Assembly: GCA_964493955.1 (NCBI GenBank)
Contig: CAZBPZ010000002.1
Span: 1 to 51,173, forward strand
Direction of reading: 5' to 3'
Source: CAZBPZ01 sp964493955
Lineage (GTDB): Bacteria > Chloroflexota > Dehalococcoidia > Dehalococcoidales > Fen-1064
DNA length: 51,173 nt
This document shows positions 15,570 through 23,064 of the stretch, one piece after another (positions within the stretch are counted from its first letter, which is position 1; the number at the start of each line of letters is the position of its first letter). The notes under the pieces are model-generated. The model worked only from the letters and a program-made list of their open reading frames with translations, did not search any database and was not told the origin of the DNA. The position numbers were made by a program, and so were the translations under genes.

Positions 15570-16241
15570 GTGATAGTCAGCCCGGTGGTTACTGGCATCA
15601 TCTGCATTGTAATCGCCTACCTGGTGGGCTCGTTCCCCTCGGCTTACCTGGTGGTGCGGCTGCTGACGGGGCAGGACATCCGCCGGCTGGGAAGCGGTAA
15701 CGTGGGGGCCAACAACACATACGGTCAGGCGGGCCTGGCCGCAGCCACCATTGTTGCTCTGCTGGACGTGGGCAAGGGGGCCGGTGCGGTTGGCATTGCT
15801 GCCTGGCTGCTGGGTGTGCCCGTCGGCGAGCCAGACGTCTATCTTCTCCTGGCGGCGCTGGCCGCCATCTCGGGCCACATGTGGTCAGCCTACATCGGGC
15901 TCAAGGGCGGTAACGGGCTGGGGCCTACCATCGGCTGCCTGGCGGTGCTGCTGCCGTGGGAGCTCCTGATTGTCATCGGCCTGCTGCTGTTGTTCACGCT
16001 GCTGACCCACAACCTGGTGTTCTCGGTGAACCTGGCACTCTTCTCGGTACCGGTGACTTCCTGGTTGCTGGAGGGGAACCTGCTTTACGTGGGTTTCAGC
16101 CTCATCCTGATGGCGTTGCTCATCGTAAACTTCCTGCCGACGGCGCGGCTGGCACTGGCCCGGGCCGGTAGCAAGCGCCAGCTTCTCAACGAGTTGCTGC
16201 GGCGCGACCGGCGGGGCCCGCGCCCCACCGGCACCGCCTGA
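15570..16241 (+). CDS. plsY: PlsY-like acyl-phosphate:glycerol-3-phosphate acyltransferase
   Basis: 223 aa integral membrane protein with about five TM segments. Motif 1 is GSGNVGANN (usual GSGNxGATN), motif 2 region LLDVGKGAGAV, motif 3 GHMWSAYIGLKGGNGL. The lysine of the usual GGKG is Asn here, a change in a conserved loop that may alter activity. The family makes lysophosphatidate from acyl-phosphate, the first step of membrane phospholipid synthesis. The GTG at 15570 is chosen because GGAGG lies 11 nt upstream and the first TM starts right after it. It is convergent with the broken kinase gene. Confidence 0.75.
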   Translation: MIVSPVVTGIICIVIAYLVGSFPSAYLVVRLLTGQDIRRLGSGNVGANNTYGQAGLAAATIVALLDVGKGAGAVGIAAWLLGVPVGEPDVYLLLAALAAISGHMWSAYIGLKGGNGLGPTIGCLAVLLPWELLIVIGLLLLFTLLTHNLVFSVNLALFSVPVTSWLLEGNLLYVGFSLILMALLIVNFLPTARLALARAGSKRQLLNELLRRDRRGPRPTGTA

Positions 16242-16258
16242 GAGACCGCCCGCCGGGG

Positions 16259-17042
16259 CTAGAGACCGGGAAGCAGGTCGGTGGCGCGGTTGTCCACGAT
16301 GCTGGTGAAGTGGCGCCTGGCAAGGACTGCGCCCAGCTCTTTACCCCGCTCGTCGCTGGTGTCCAGGCTGGCGAAGGCCAGCGGCGGGATGTAGGCGTAC
16401 AGCAGCGTACCCACCAGGTAGTCCTGCCAGCATTCCTCAAAGCTGTAGCCGGTGACACCTTTTTCCAGAAGCCTCCGGTGGTAGAGCCGGACAAGTCCTC
16501 CTTCCAGCTCACGCCGCATCTTGACCGGCAGGCTCCCGCCGAACATGTAGGCCAGGTCAATCGGGCCGCGGTACACCACGGCTGACCCCCAGTCGAAGAC
16601 GATGAACGGCTGCTCGGGGTTGGCCGGGTCAGGCCCTGACCTGGTTGCCCGGGCGGCAGTGGGCGCAGTCCTCCATAATCAGGATGTAGCGCTCCATCTC
16701 CGGCTCGGAAGCGGGATACAGGGCGCGGGGCACCCGTATCGGGCTGCCGGGGGCAACCGGCGAGTAGAAACGGATTTCACGGTCGTAGAGCCGGAAGAGG
16801 CGGGCCACCTCCAGGGCCGGCCCGTACGAGACCGGCATCTTGGCCACCATGGTGGCCGGTGGGGTGGGGCCGGGGTGGTCGTAGGTCGGGACTAGGCGCA
16901 CCATGTCGCTGACAAAGCCCTCGCCGACACCCATCGGGGTCAGGGTAACGGACGTGACTCTGGCTTTGCCGGTGGCCCCCGAGGCGTTGAGTGCCTCGGT
17001 GAGCCAGTCGGCCGTGATGTCCTGCCATTTTGCCGGTACCAT
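16259..17042 (-). pseudogene. Internally deleted phosphotransferase (APH/ecdysteroid-kinase-like)
   Basis: The 5' part, from an ATG at 17042 with GGGGAGGAG upstream, codes a kinase N lobe: VGEGFVSDMVRL, ATMVAKMP and YILIMEDC. It stops at a TGA just after GNQVRA. The sequence then continues in another frame as PDPANPEQPFIVFDWGSAVVYRGPIDLAYMF, the end of a kinase C lobe, to 16259. The catalytic HGD-type loop and roughly 100 residues between are missing, so this is a deletion with a frameshift. The junction is near 16635. The intact form would have been a CHK/APH-type small-molecule kinase. Confidence 0.8.
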
Positions 17043-17152
17043 GGGCTCCTCCCCGGATGGCGTGTGCTGGAGTATAGGCACCGTCGGGCGGGGTGCCAAG
17101 CGGCCTGGCTGGCGGCAGGGTGTGGTGGGGAGGCTGCGGGCCGGTGCCGGGC

Positions 17153-18454
17153 TTACTGGCTGGCCACGGCGATGGCGGGGCAGAGGATTGACGGGGTCTG
17201 GACGATACCTGCCACCCAGCGGGTGTCGTTGCCGATGGCCGCAATCTCCCCGAGCGCCTGGTAGATGTTGCCGGAGACCATTGTATTCTTGACACGCCCC
17301 ACCAGGCGGCCCTGCTCCACCTTGAACCCCAGCAGGACATTGCCGCTGAAATCACCCCCCAGGGTGTTGCCCTGGCCGGCCCCCATGAGCTGGTCCACTA
17401 CCAGCCCTTCGTCAATACCGGCCACCATCTCTTCGAAGCTGGTATCGCCGGGGCTGATGATAACGCTGCTCGGTCCCGGCTGGGGCTGACCGCCCTGGGT
17501 GCGGTGCCCGTTGCCGGTGCTGCTGGTACCGGCCTGGCCGGCTGTCTGGAGGTCGTACAGAAAGCCGGTGACCTTCCCCGCGGTAACGAGGGCGGTGCGC
17601 TGACCGGGTACGGCTTCATCGTCGCAGGGGGCACTGCCGGGCCGGAAGTCCAGGGTGGCATCATCAACTACCGAGAGCCGCCGGTCGAATACCACCTCAC
17701 CCAGCCGGTTGCCCACCGGTGAGGCACCTTCGAGGACGGCCTTACCGTTGAAGGCGGCCAGCAGCGGCCGGGCGAAGGTGCTGGCCACGCCGCGCGGTGT
17801 GAAGACAACGGGCATGGAGCGGGTCGGCACCTCCGCGTTCTGCCGTGCCAGCTCAAGCTGGCGGCGCACGCTGGCGATAATGTCACTACCGTCGAGCTGG
17901 GGGCGGCAGGAGCTGGCGTGGTCGCCCACGAACAGCATATCGGTGCCGCGCACGAGCTGGCCCTCCAGGAAAAGGCTGAAGATGCTCTGCCGGAAGCTGG
18001 AGTACCCGCCCCGTGAGTTGGCGATGCTGACGTGGCAGACGGCCCGTGACACGCTGGCGTCGCAGAGCAGCTCCGGGGTGTGCCGCTTCAGGGCGTCAAT
18101 CATGCCCTGCCCCAGGGCCACCATCTGCTCCAGGGTAACATCCTCAATGGCGGGGTCATACACGTTTACTGCGGGGTAGTCGCTTGTGGCCGGGAAGGTG
18201 AAGCGGGCGGTCGTGCCGAATTCGGCGGTGGCCACGGCATCGTCAACCAGCCGGCCGATGTCATCGGTGCGGGTGGTGGTAGCGTAGCCGAGGCGGCCGT
18301 TCTTGATGATGCGGAGGGCCACCGTCTTGCTCTGGCGGCTCTGGAGGTGCTTGAGGCGGTCGGCCTCAAACTCCACCGGCGTCTCTTCCAGGGTGCTGAT
18401 GAAGACCTCGGCCTCCTCGGCTACACGGCGGGCCCTCTCCAGGATTTCGTCCAC
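17153..18454 (-). CDS. pmbA: TldD/PmbA family protein, PmbA-like partner
   Basis: 433 aa. It carries the PmbA pattern: N-terminal ETPVEFEADRLKHLQSRQ, central PVVFTPRGVASTFARPLLAAFNGK, and a C-terminal GDFSGNVLLGFKVEQGR and VSGNIYQAL. It lacks the HExxxH metal motif, as expected for PmbA (TldE), which forms a heterodimeric protease with TldD. Its GTG start (18454) follows the tldD stop with zero spacing, so the two are coupled. Around residues 309-325 is a Gly/Ser/Thr/Gln-rich insertion (AGTSSTGNGHRTQGGQP), probably a surface loop. Confidence 0.88.
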   Translation of the reverse strand: MDEILERARRVAEEAEVFISTLEETPVEFEADRLKHLQSRQSKTVALRIIKNGRLGYATTTRTDDIGRLVDDAVATAEFGTTARFTFPATSDYPAVNVYDPAIEDVTLEQMVALGQGMIDALKRHTPELLCDASVSRAVCHVSIANSRGGYSSFRQSIFSLFLEGQLVRGTDMLFVGDHASSCRPQLDGSDIIASVRRQLELARQNAEVPTRSMPVVFTPRGVASTFARPLLAAFNGKAVLEGASPVGNRLGEVVFDRRLSVVDDATLDFRPGSAPCDDEAVPGQRTALVTAGKVTGFLYDLQTAGQAGTSSTGNGHRTQGGQPQPGPSSVIISPGDTSFEEMVAGIDEGLVVDQLMGAGQGNTLGGDFSGNVLLGFKVEQGRLVGRVKNTMVSGNIYQALGEIAAIGNDTRWVAGIVQTPSILCPAIAVASQ

Positions 18455-19831
18455 CTAGCCGCCTCCCACCAGGCAGCGCCGGATACGGATGTGCGGGCTG
18501 CCGTTGCTCACCGGCAGGGGTGACTGGCCGCCCTTGCCGCAGCCGCCACCCTGGTTCATCTTGAGGTCGTTGCCGATGGCGTCGATGTTCTTGAGGGTCT
18601 CAAAGACATTGCCGCTGAGGACCACCGGCCTGATGGCCTCGGCTATGCGGCCGTGGCGTATCATGAAGGCCTCACCGGCGGAGAAGGTGAACATCTCCAT
18701 GCTGGTGGTGCCGCCGTACCAGTTGCAGGCGTAGACCCCCTCGTCAACGCCGGCCAGCAGGTCATCGAAGGTGGCCTCACCGGGCTCGATGAAGGTGTTG
18801 GTCATGCGCACGATGGGCGGGTGGCGGTAGCTGAGGGCGCGGGCGTTGCCGGTGGGGGTCTCGTTCATGCGGGCGGCGGTCTCGCGCGAGTGCAGGCGGC
18901 CGACAAGCTTCCCCTCGCGGATGAGGTAGGTGTGTGCCGCCGGGACGCCTTCGTCATCGTACCGGAAGCTACCGCGCAGCCCGGGGACCTGGGCCGAGTC
19001 AACAATGTTCAGGTGGGGCGGGCCGAACACCGTGCCGAGCTGCATTATCTGGCGCAGGCGGTCGTTCTGGTAAACAAAGTCAGCCTCGGAGAGATGGCCG
19101 AAGGCCTCGTGCACGAAGACGCCGGCCAGGACGGGGTCCAGCACCACGGTGTATTCACCGCCTTTGACCCTGGGGGCCGAGAGCAGGCGGACGGCCCGGC
19201 GGGCCAGGCCCTCGGCCTCGGCATGGAGGTTGCGCACGGGGCCGAAGTCGTCCCGCCCGCCAACACTGATACCGACCTGCTGCACGTCTCCATCCCTGGC
19301 GGCTATTGCCGCCAGCCTCAGGGTGACGTCCCGCCGTTCCTGCTCGATGCGGCTGCCCAGGGAGCTGAGGAAGATGCTGCGACGGCGGCTGTCACCGTAG
19401 GCCACGATAGAGGTCTGCACTCCCTCGGTGCCGGTGATGATGGCGTTGTACTCGTCGAGCAGCGCCTTCTTGGTGGCCAGCGGTATCGCCACCGGGTCCT
19501 CGCCAATGGCGGGGCCTACCGTCTCGATAGCTGGTTCCACCGGGGCCAGCCGGCTTTCCTCACGGCCGGCAAAGCCTGCCTGCCGCACTGCCAGGGCCAC
19601 CTTCTCCGGCAGGTCTTTCAGGTCGTTGAAGCTGACGAACCCCCAGCCGCCCCGGACGAGGGCGCGCACACAACCGCCGGTAACGCTGGTGCGGCCCAGT
19701 GACTCAAGCTGGCGGCCGCGGTAGCTGATGTGGGTGGCCTCGCCCTGGCTGAGGCGCGCCTCAACGTAGTCGGCTGGCTGCTGGCGTAAGAGGCGGCCGA
19801 GCTGTTCGGCGGCTTCTTCCAGTGTAAGCAT
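18455..19831 (-). CDS. tldD: TldD metalloprotease subunit
   Basis: 458 aa. The zinc site HEAFGHLSEADF gives His241, Glu242 and His246, followed by RDDEGVPA-like FRYDDEGVPAAHTYLI and the C-terminal GGGCGKGGQSPLPVS, both typical of TldD. TldD and TldE/PmbA together form a protease that processes ribosomally made peptides such as microcin B17 and helps degrade CcdA. The ATG at 19831 is chosen over longer starts because the -10 TACAAT sits at 19843-19838. Transcription should begin on this A, giving a leaderless message. Confidence 0.93.
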   Translation of the reverse strand: MLTLEEAAEQLGRLLRQQPADYVEARLSQGEATHISYRGRQLESLGRTSVTGGCVRALVRGGWGFVSFNDLKDLPEKVALAVRQAGFAGREESRLAPVEPAIETVGPAIGEDPVAIPLATKKALLDEYNAIITGTEGVQTSIVAYGDSRRRSIFLSSLGSRIEQERRDVTLRLAAIAARDGDVQQVGISVGGRDDFGPVRNLHAEAEGLARRAVRLLSAPRVKGGEYTVVLDPVLAGVFVHEAFGHLSEADFVYQNDRLRQIMQLGTVFGPPHLNIVDSAQVPGLRGSFRYDDEGVPAAHTYLIREGKLVGRLHSRETAARMNETPTGNARALSYRHPPIVRMTNTFIEPGEATFDDLLAGVDEGVYACNWYGGTTSMEMFTFSAGEAFMIRHGRIAEAIRPVVLSGNVFETLKNIDAIGNDLKMNQGGGCGKGGQSPLPVSNGSPHIRIRRCLVGGG

Positions 19832-19837
19832 AGCCGG

Positions 19838-19866
19838 ATTGTAGGCAACAGCGCCGTGGCTGTCAA
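19838..19866 (-). promoter_or_regulatory. Sigma70-like promoter of tldD-pmbA, leaderless
   Basis: The minus strand has TTGACA (19866-19861), 17 bp, TACAAT (19843-19838). The predicted start is base 19831, the A of the tldD ATG. No ribosome binding site lies between. It is divergent from the alaS promoter and uses identical hexamers and spacing. Confidence 0.78.
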
Positions 19867-19894
19867 ACCACCGGCGGGGGCGGCCGTGACCTCG

Positions 19895-19923
19895 TTGACA
19901 CCCGGCCAAGCGTGAACTACAAT
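19895..19923 (+). promoter_or_regulatory. Sigma70-like promoter of the alaS operon
   Basis: TTGACA (19895-19900), 17 bp, TACAAT (19918-19923), predicting a start near 19930. The in-frame GTG at 19912 lies inside this promoter and cannot be the translation start. Confidence 0.78.
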
Positions 19924-19956
19924 CAAAACAGCCCTGACTTTCACCTGGAGCATGCA

Positions 19957-22575
19957 TTGAAGAGCGGTGACATCCGGCGTGCCTTCCTGAGATTCTTTGA
20001 AGAGCGCGGCCACCTGGTAGTGCCGAGCTCTTCGCTTATTCCCCACGGTGACCCTACCCTGCTCCTGACCAGTGCCGGGATGGTGCAGATGAAGCCATAC
20101 TTTACCGGCCAGCAGACGCCGCCGTCCCGCCGCCTGGCATCCTGCCAGAAGTGTTTCCGCACCACGGACATTGACTCCGTGGGTGATGCCACCCACCTCA
20201 CCTTCTTTGAGATGCTGGGGAACTTCAGCGTGGGTGACTACTTCAAGCGGGAGGCGATTGAGTGGGCCTGGGACTTCGTTATCAATCACCTGCGTGTCCC
20301 GCTGGAGCGCCTCTGGTTTACCGTTTACCGGGAGGACGCCGAGTCCTACGAGCACTGGCGCCGGGTGGGTGCCCCGGCCGACCGTATCGTCCGCCTGGGC
20401 GAGGAGGACAACTTCTGGGGGCCGGCCGGTAGCTCCGGCCCCTGCGGGCCTGATAGCGAGATACACTACGACTTCGGCCCGCAGGCCGGGTGCGGGCGGC
20501 CTGATTGCCGGCCGGGTTGTGACTGCGGCCGGTTCTCCGAGATATGGAACCTGGTCTTCACCCAGTTTGACCAGGACGAGGCGGGCAACCGCACGCCGCT
20601 GCCGGCCCCGAACATTGATACCGGCATGGGGCTGGAGCGCATGGCGGCCGTCCTGCAGGGGAAGGGCTCCGTCTACGAGACCGACGTTTTTGCTCCCCTG
20701 ATGGAGCACGTGGCGGCAGTGAGCGGACACACCTACGGCCACGACCCGGAGACCGACCGGGCGATGCGGGTGGTGGCCGAGCACGGCCGTGCCGTTACCT
20801 TCCTGATTACCGATGGTGTCATGCCGGGTAACGAGGGCCGCGGCTACGTGCTGCGCCGCTTGCTGCGGCGGGCGGCCCTCTTCGGGCGGCGGCTGGGGCT
20901 GGACCGGCCATTCCTGGCCGGCATCGTACCGGTGGTGGTGGAGCAGATGGGGAATGTTTACCCCGAGCTTAAGGCCCGGGCTGGCTTCGTGGCCCGCGTG
21001 GTCGAGCTGGAGGAGGCCCGCTTCGGTGACACGCTGCGCTCCGGCCTGGAGGTGCTGGAGGACATCCTGGAGCAGCAGGCCGATGGCAACGAGATATCCG
21101 GCCAGGACGCCTTCCGGCTTTATGATACCTACGGCCTGCCGGTGGAGCTGACGCGCGAGGTGGCGGCCGAGCGCGGCTTCTCGGTGGACATGGCCGGCTT
21201 TGAGCGTGAGATGGAGGCCCAGCGCCGGCGGGCCAAGCAGGCCCGCCGCTTCGGTGCGGGCGTGGCCGCCGATGCGGCCAGGCTGGCCAGCCTGCCGGCG
21301 ACCCGTTTCACCGGCTACGAGGAGACCGGGGGTACGTCCCGGGTCATCGGGCTGCTGGTTGACGGGGACAGCGTGGCATCGCTTGAGGCCGGGCAGGAAG
21401 GCAGCGTGGTGCTGGCGGAGACCCCCTTCTACGGTGAGATGGGCGGCCAGGTGGGTGATACCGGCGAGATTGCAGGCCCGGGCGGGCGCTTCATGGTAAC
21501 CGATGCCGTCCGCCCCACCCCGGATATCATTGCCCACCGCGGCTACGTGAGTGAGGGGGTTATCTCGGTGGGGGACGAGGTTGAGGCGCTGGTGGATGCC
21601 GGGCGCCGCCAGGATATCGCTCGTAACCACACTGCCACCCACCTCCTGCAGGCCGCCCTGCGCCGGGTGCTGGGGCCGGAGGTGGAGCAGCGCGGCTCCC
21701 TGGTGGCCCCGGACCGCCTGCGGTTTGATTTCTCGTACCTGACGGCCCTGCTCCCGGAAGAGCTTGCCCGGGTGCAGGCCATCGTCAACGAGAACATCCG
21801 CCGCAATCTGCCGGTGACAGCCAGCGAGATGGAGTACCAGCAGGCCATCAGGCAGGGGGCAATTGCCCTCTTCGGCGAAAAGTACGGGGAGAGGGTGCGT
21901 GTCGTCTGCAGCGGTGAGCCACCGGTCAGTGCCGAGCTCTGCGGCGGCACCCACGTGACGGCCACCGGGGAGATTGGCCTGTTCCTGATTACGTCTGAAA
22001 GCAGTATTGGTTCCGGCATGCGGCGCATTGAGGCGGTAACGGGACGGGCGGCGGAGCGCCTGGTGGAGAAGCGCTTCGGCCAGCTGGAACGGATTGCCCG
22101 GCTGGTTGACGCCACGGCCGAGAGGGCCGAAGGCCGGGTGGCCGAGCTGGTGGCCGAGCTCCAGGCCGAGCGGAAGCGCTCGCTGGCACTGGAGCGTGAG
22201 CTGGGCCGCCGCGTGGCCGAGGGGCTGGTGGCCACGGCGGCCGAGGCGGGCGGCGTACGGGTGGTGGCGGCCGAGGTGCGCCCCTTCCCGGACGAGGTAC
22301 TGCGCGAGATGGCCGATTACCTGCGTGACCGCTTGAAGAGCGCCGTGGTGGTGCTGGGGACGGTGCGGGACGGCCGCCCGGCGTTCCTGGCGGCGGTGAC
22401 GCCTGACCTGGTGGAGAAGGGTTACCATGCTGGCAGGATAATCAAGAAAGTGGCCGAGGTTACCGGTGGCGGCGGCGGGGGGCGGCCCGGCCTGGCCCAG
22501 GCCGGAGGCCGTGAGGCCGGTAAACTGCACCAGGCCCTGCGGCGGGTGCCCCGTATTCTGGAAGAGCACCGGTAA
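19957..22575 (+). CDS. alaS: Alanine-tRNA ligase
   Basis: 872 aa, normal length. The class II catalytic core includes RRAFLRFFEERGH, HGDPTLLLTSAGM, SCQKCFRTTDIDSVG and FFEMLGNFSVGDYF. The editing domain has HTATHLLQAAL and CGGTHV zinc motifs. The C-Ala domain ends in the glycine loop GGGGGGRPGLAQAGG. The TTG at 19957 is preferred because GGAG lies 6 nt upstream and it gives the family N terminus M-KSGDIRRAFL. The upstream GTG falls in the promoter. It leads a run with ruvX, a ClC channel and tgt. Confidence 0.96.
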   Translation: MKSGDIRRAFLRFFEERGHLVVPSSSLIPHGDPTLLLTSAGMVQMKPYFTGQQTPPSRRLASCQKCFRTTDIDSVGDATHLTFFEMLGNFSVGDYFKREAIEWAWDFVINHLRVPLERLWFTVYREDAESYEHWRRVGAPADRIVRLGEEDNFWGPAGSSGPCGPDSEIHYDFGPQAGCGRPDCRPGCDCGRFSEIWNLVFTQFDQDEAGNRTPLPAPNIDTGMGLERMAAVLQGKGSVYETDVFAPLMEHVAAVSGHTYGHDPETDRAMRVVAEHGRAVTFLITDGVMPGNEGRGYVLRRLLRRAALFGRRLGLDRPFLAGIVPVVVEQMGNVYPELKARAGFVARVVELEEARFGDTLRSGLEVLEDILEQQADGNEISGQDAFRLYDTYGLPVELTREVAAERGFSVDMAGFEREMEAQRRRAKQARRFGAGVAADAARLASLPATRFTGYEETGGTSRVIGLLVDGDSVASLEAGQEGSVVLAETPFYGEMGGQVGDTGEIAGPGGRFMVTDAVRPTPDIIAHRGYVSEGVISVGDEVEALVDAGRRQDIARNHTATHLLQAALRRVLGPEVEQRGSLVAPDRLRFDFSYLTALLPEELARVQAIVNENIRRNLPVTASEMEYQQAIRQGAIALFGEKYGERVRVVCSGEPPVSAELCGGTHVTATGEIGLFLITSESSIGSGMRRIEAVTGRAAERLVEKRFGQLERIARLVDATAERAEGRVAELVAELQAERKRSLALERELGRRVAEGLVATAAEAGGVRVVAAEVRPFPDEVLREMADYLRDRLKSAVVVLGTVRDGRPAFLAAVTPDLVEKGYHAGRIIKKVAEVTGGGGGGRPGLAQAGGREAGKLHQALRRVPRILEEHR

Positions 22576-22605
22576 GGTACGGCCGGGTGGCTTCCGGCAA
22601 CTAGT

Positions 22606-23019
22606 ATGCGTATCATGGCGCTGGACGTAGGGGAACGGCGGATAGGGGTGGCCCTCAGTGACCCGGGCGGTATCCTGGCCAGCCCGCACAGCATTATCGA
22701 GGTGCCGGACCCCGATAGCGCCGTGCGTGCTATTCTGGAAATTGCCGGGAAGGAAGGCGTGGGGCGTATTATCGTGGGACTGCCACGGTTGATGACGGGG
22801 CGTCTCGGTCGGCAGGCGGCCAGGGTAAGGGCGTTTGTGGAGCGCCTCGGGCAGCAGACTGACCTGCCGCTGGAGTACCGGGACGAGCGCCTCAGCACCG
22901 TTTCGGCCCGCCGCATGATGGCAGAGGGCCGCAGGCGCCGCCAGCGAAAGACCCGCTACGATGCGGCGGCGGCGGCGGTCATACTGCAGGCGTACCTGGA
23001 GGAGGGGCGTAACCGGTAG
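22606..23019 (+). CDS. ruvX: RuvX/YqgF family Holliday-junction resolvase-like RNase H-fold protein
   Basis: 137 aa, full length. The metal-site segment MALDVGERRIGVALSDP is at the N terminus, IIVGLPRLMTGRLG in the middle, DERLSTVSA as the second acidic motif, and RYDAAAAAVILQAYL at the C-terminal helix. The family acts in 16S rRNA 5' maturation and possibly anti-termination. The position 30 nt after alaS matches the common alaS-yqgF pairing. Translation starts at the ATG at 22606 or 22615; no strong ribosome site separates the two choices. Confidence 0.9.
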   Translation: MRIMALDVGERRIGVALSDPGGILASPHSIIEVPDPDSAVRAILEIAGKEGVGRIIVGLPRLMTGRLGRQAARVRAFVERLGQQTDLPLEYRDERLSTVSARRMMAEGRRRRQRKTRYDAAAAAVILQAYLEEGRNR

Positions 23020-23064
23020 CCCCTCCGGCGGACTCATCAGGCCAGTACCGGGCGTACTGGCGCG

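Noticed and set aside
16629..16680. TGA in the broken kinase gene as a selenocysteine codon
   Set aside because: Reading through the TGA gives no kinase-like sequence; homology continues in another frame after a deletion, so it is a pseudogene.
19912..19956. Longer N terminus of alaS from GTG 19912
   Set aside because: The GTG lies between the -35 and -10 of a strong promoter, upstream of the predicted transcript start. TTG 19957 has a ribosome site and matches the family N terminus.
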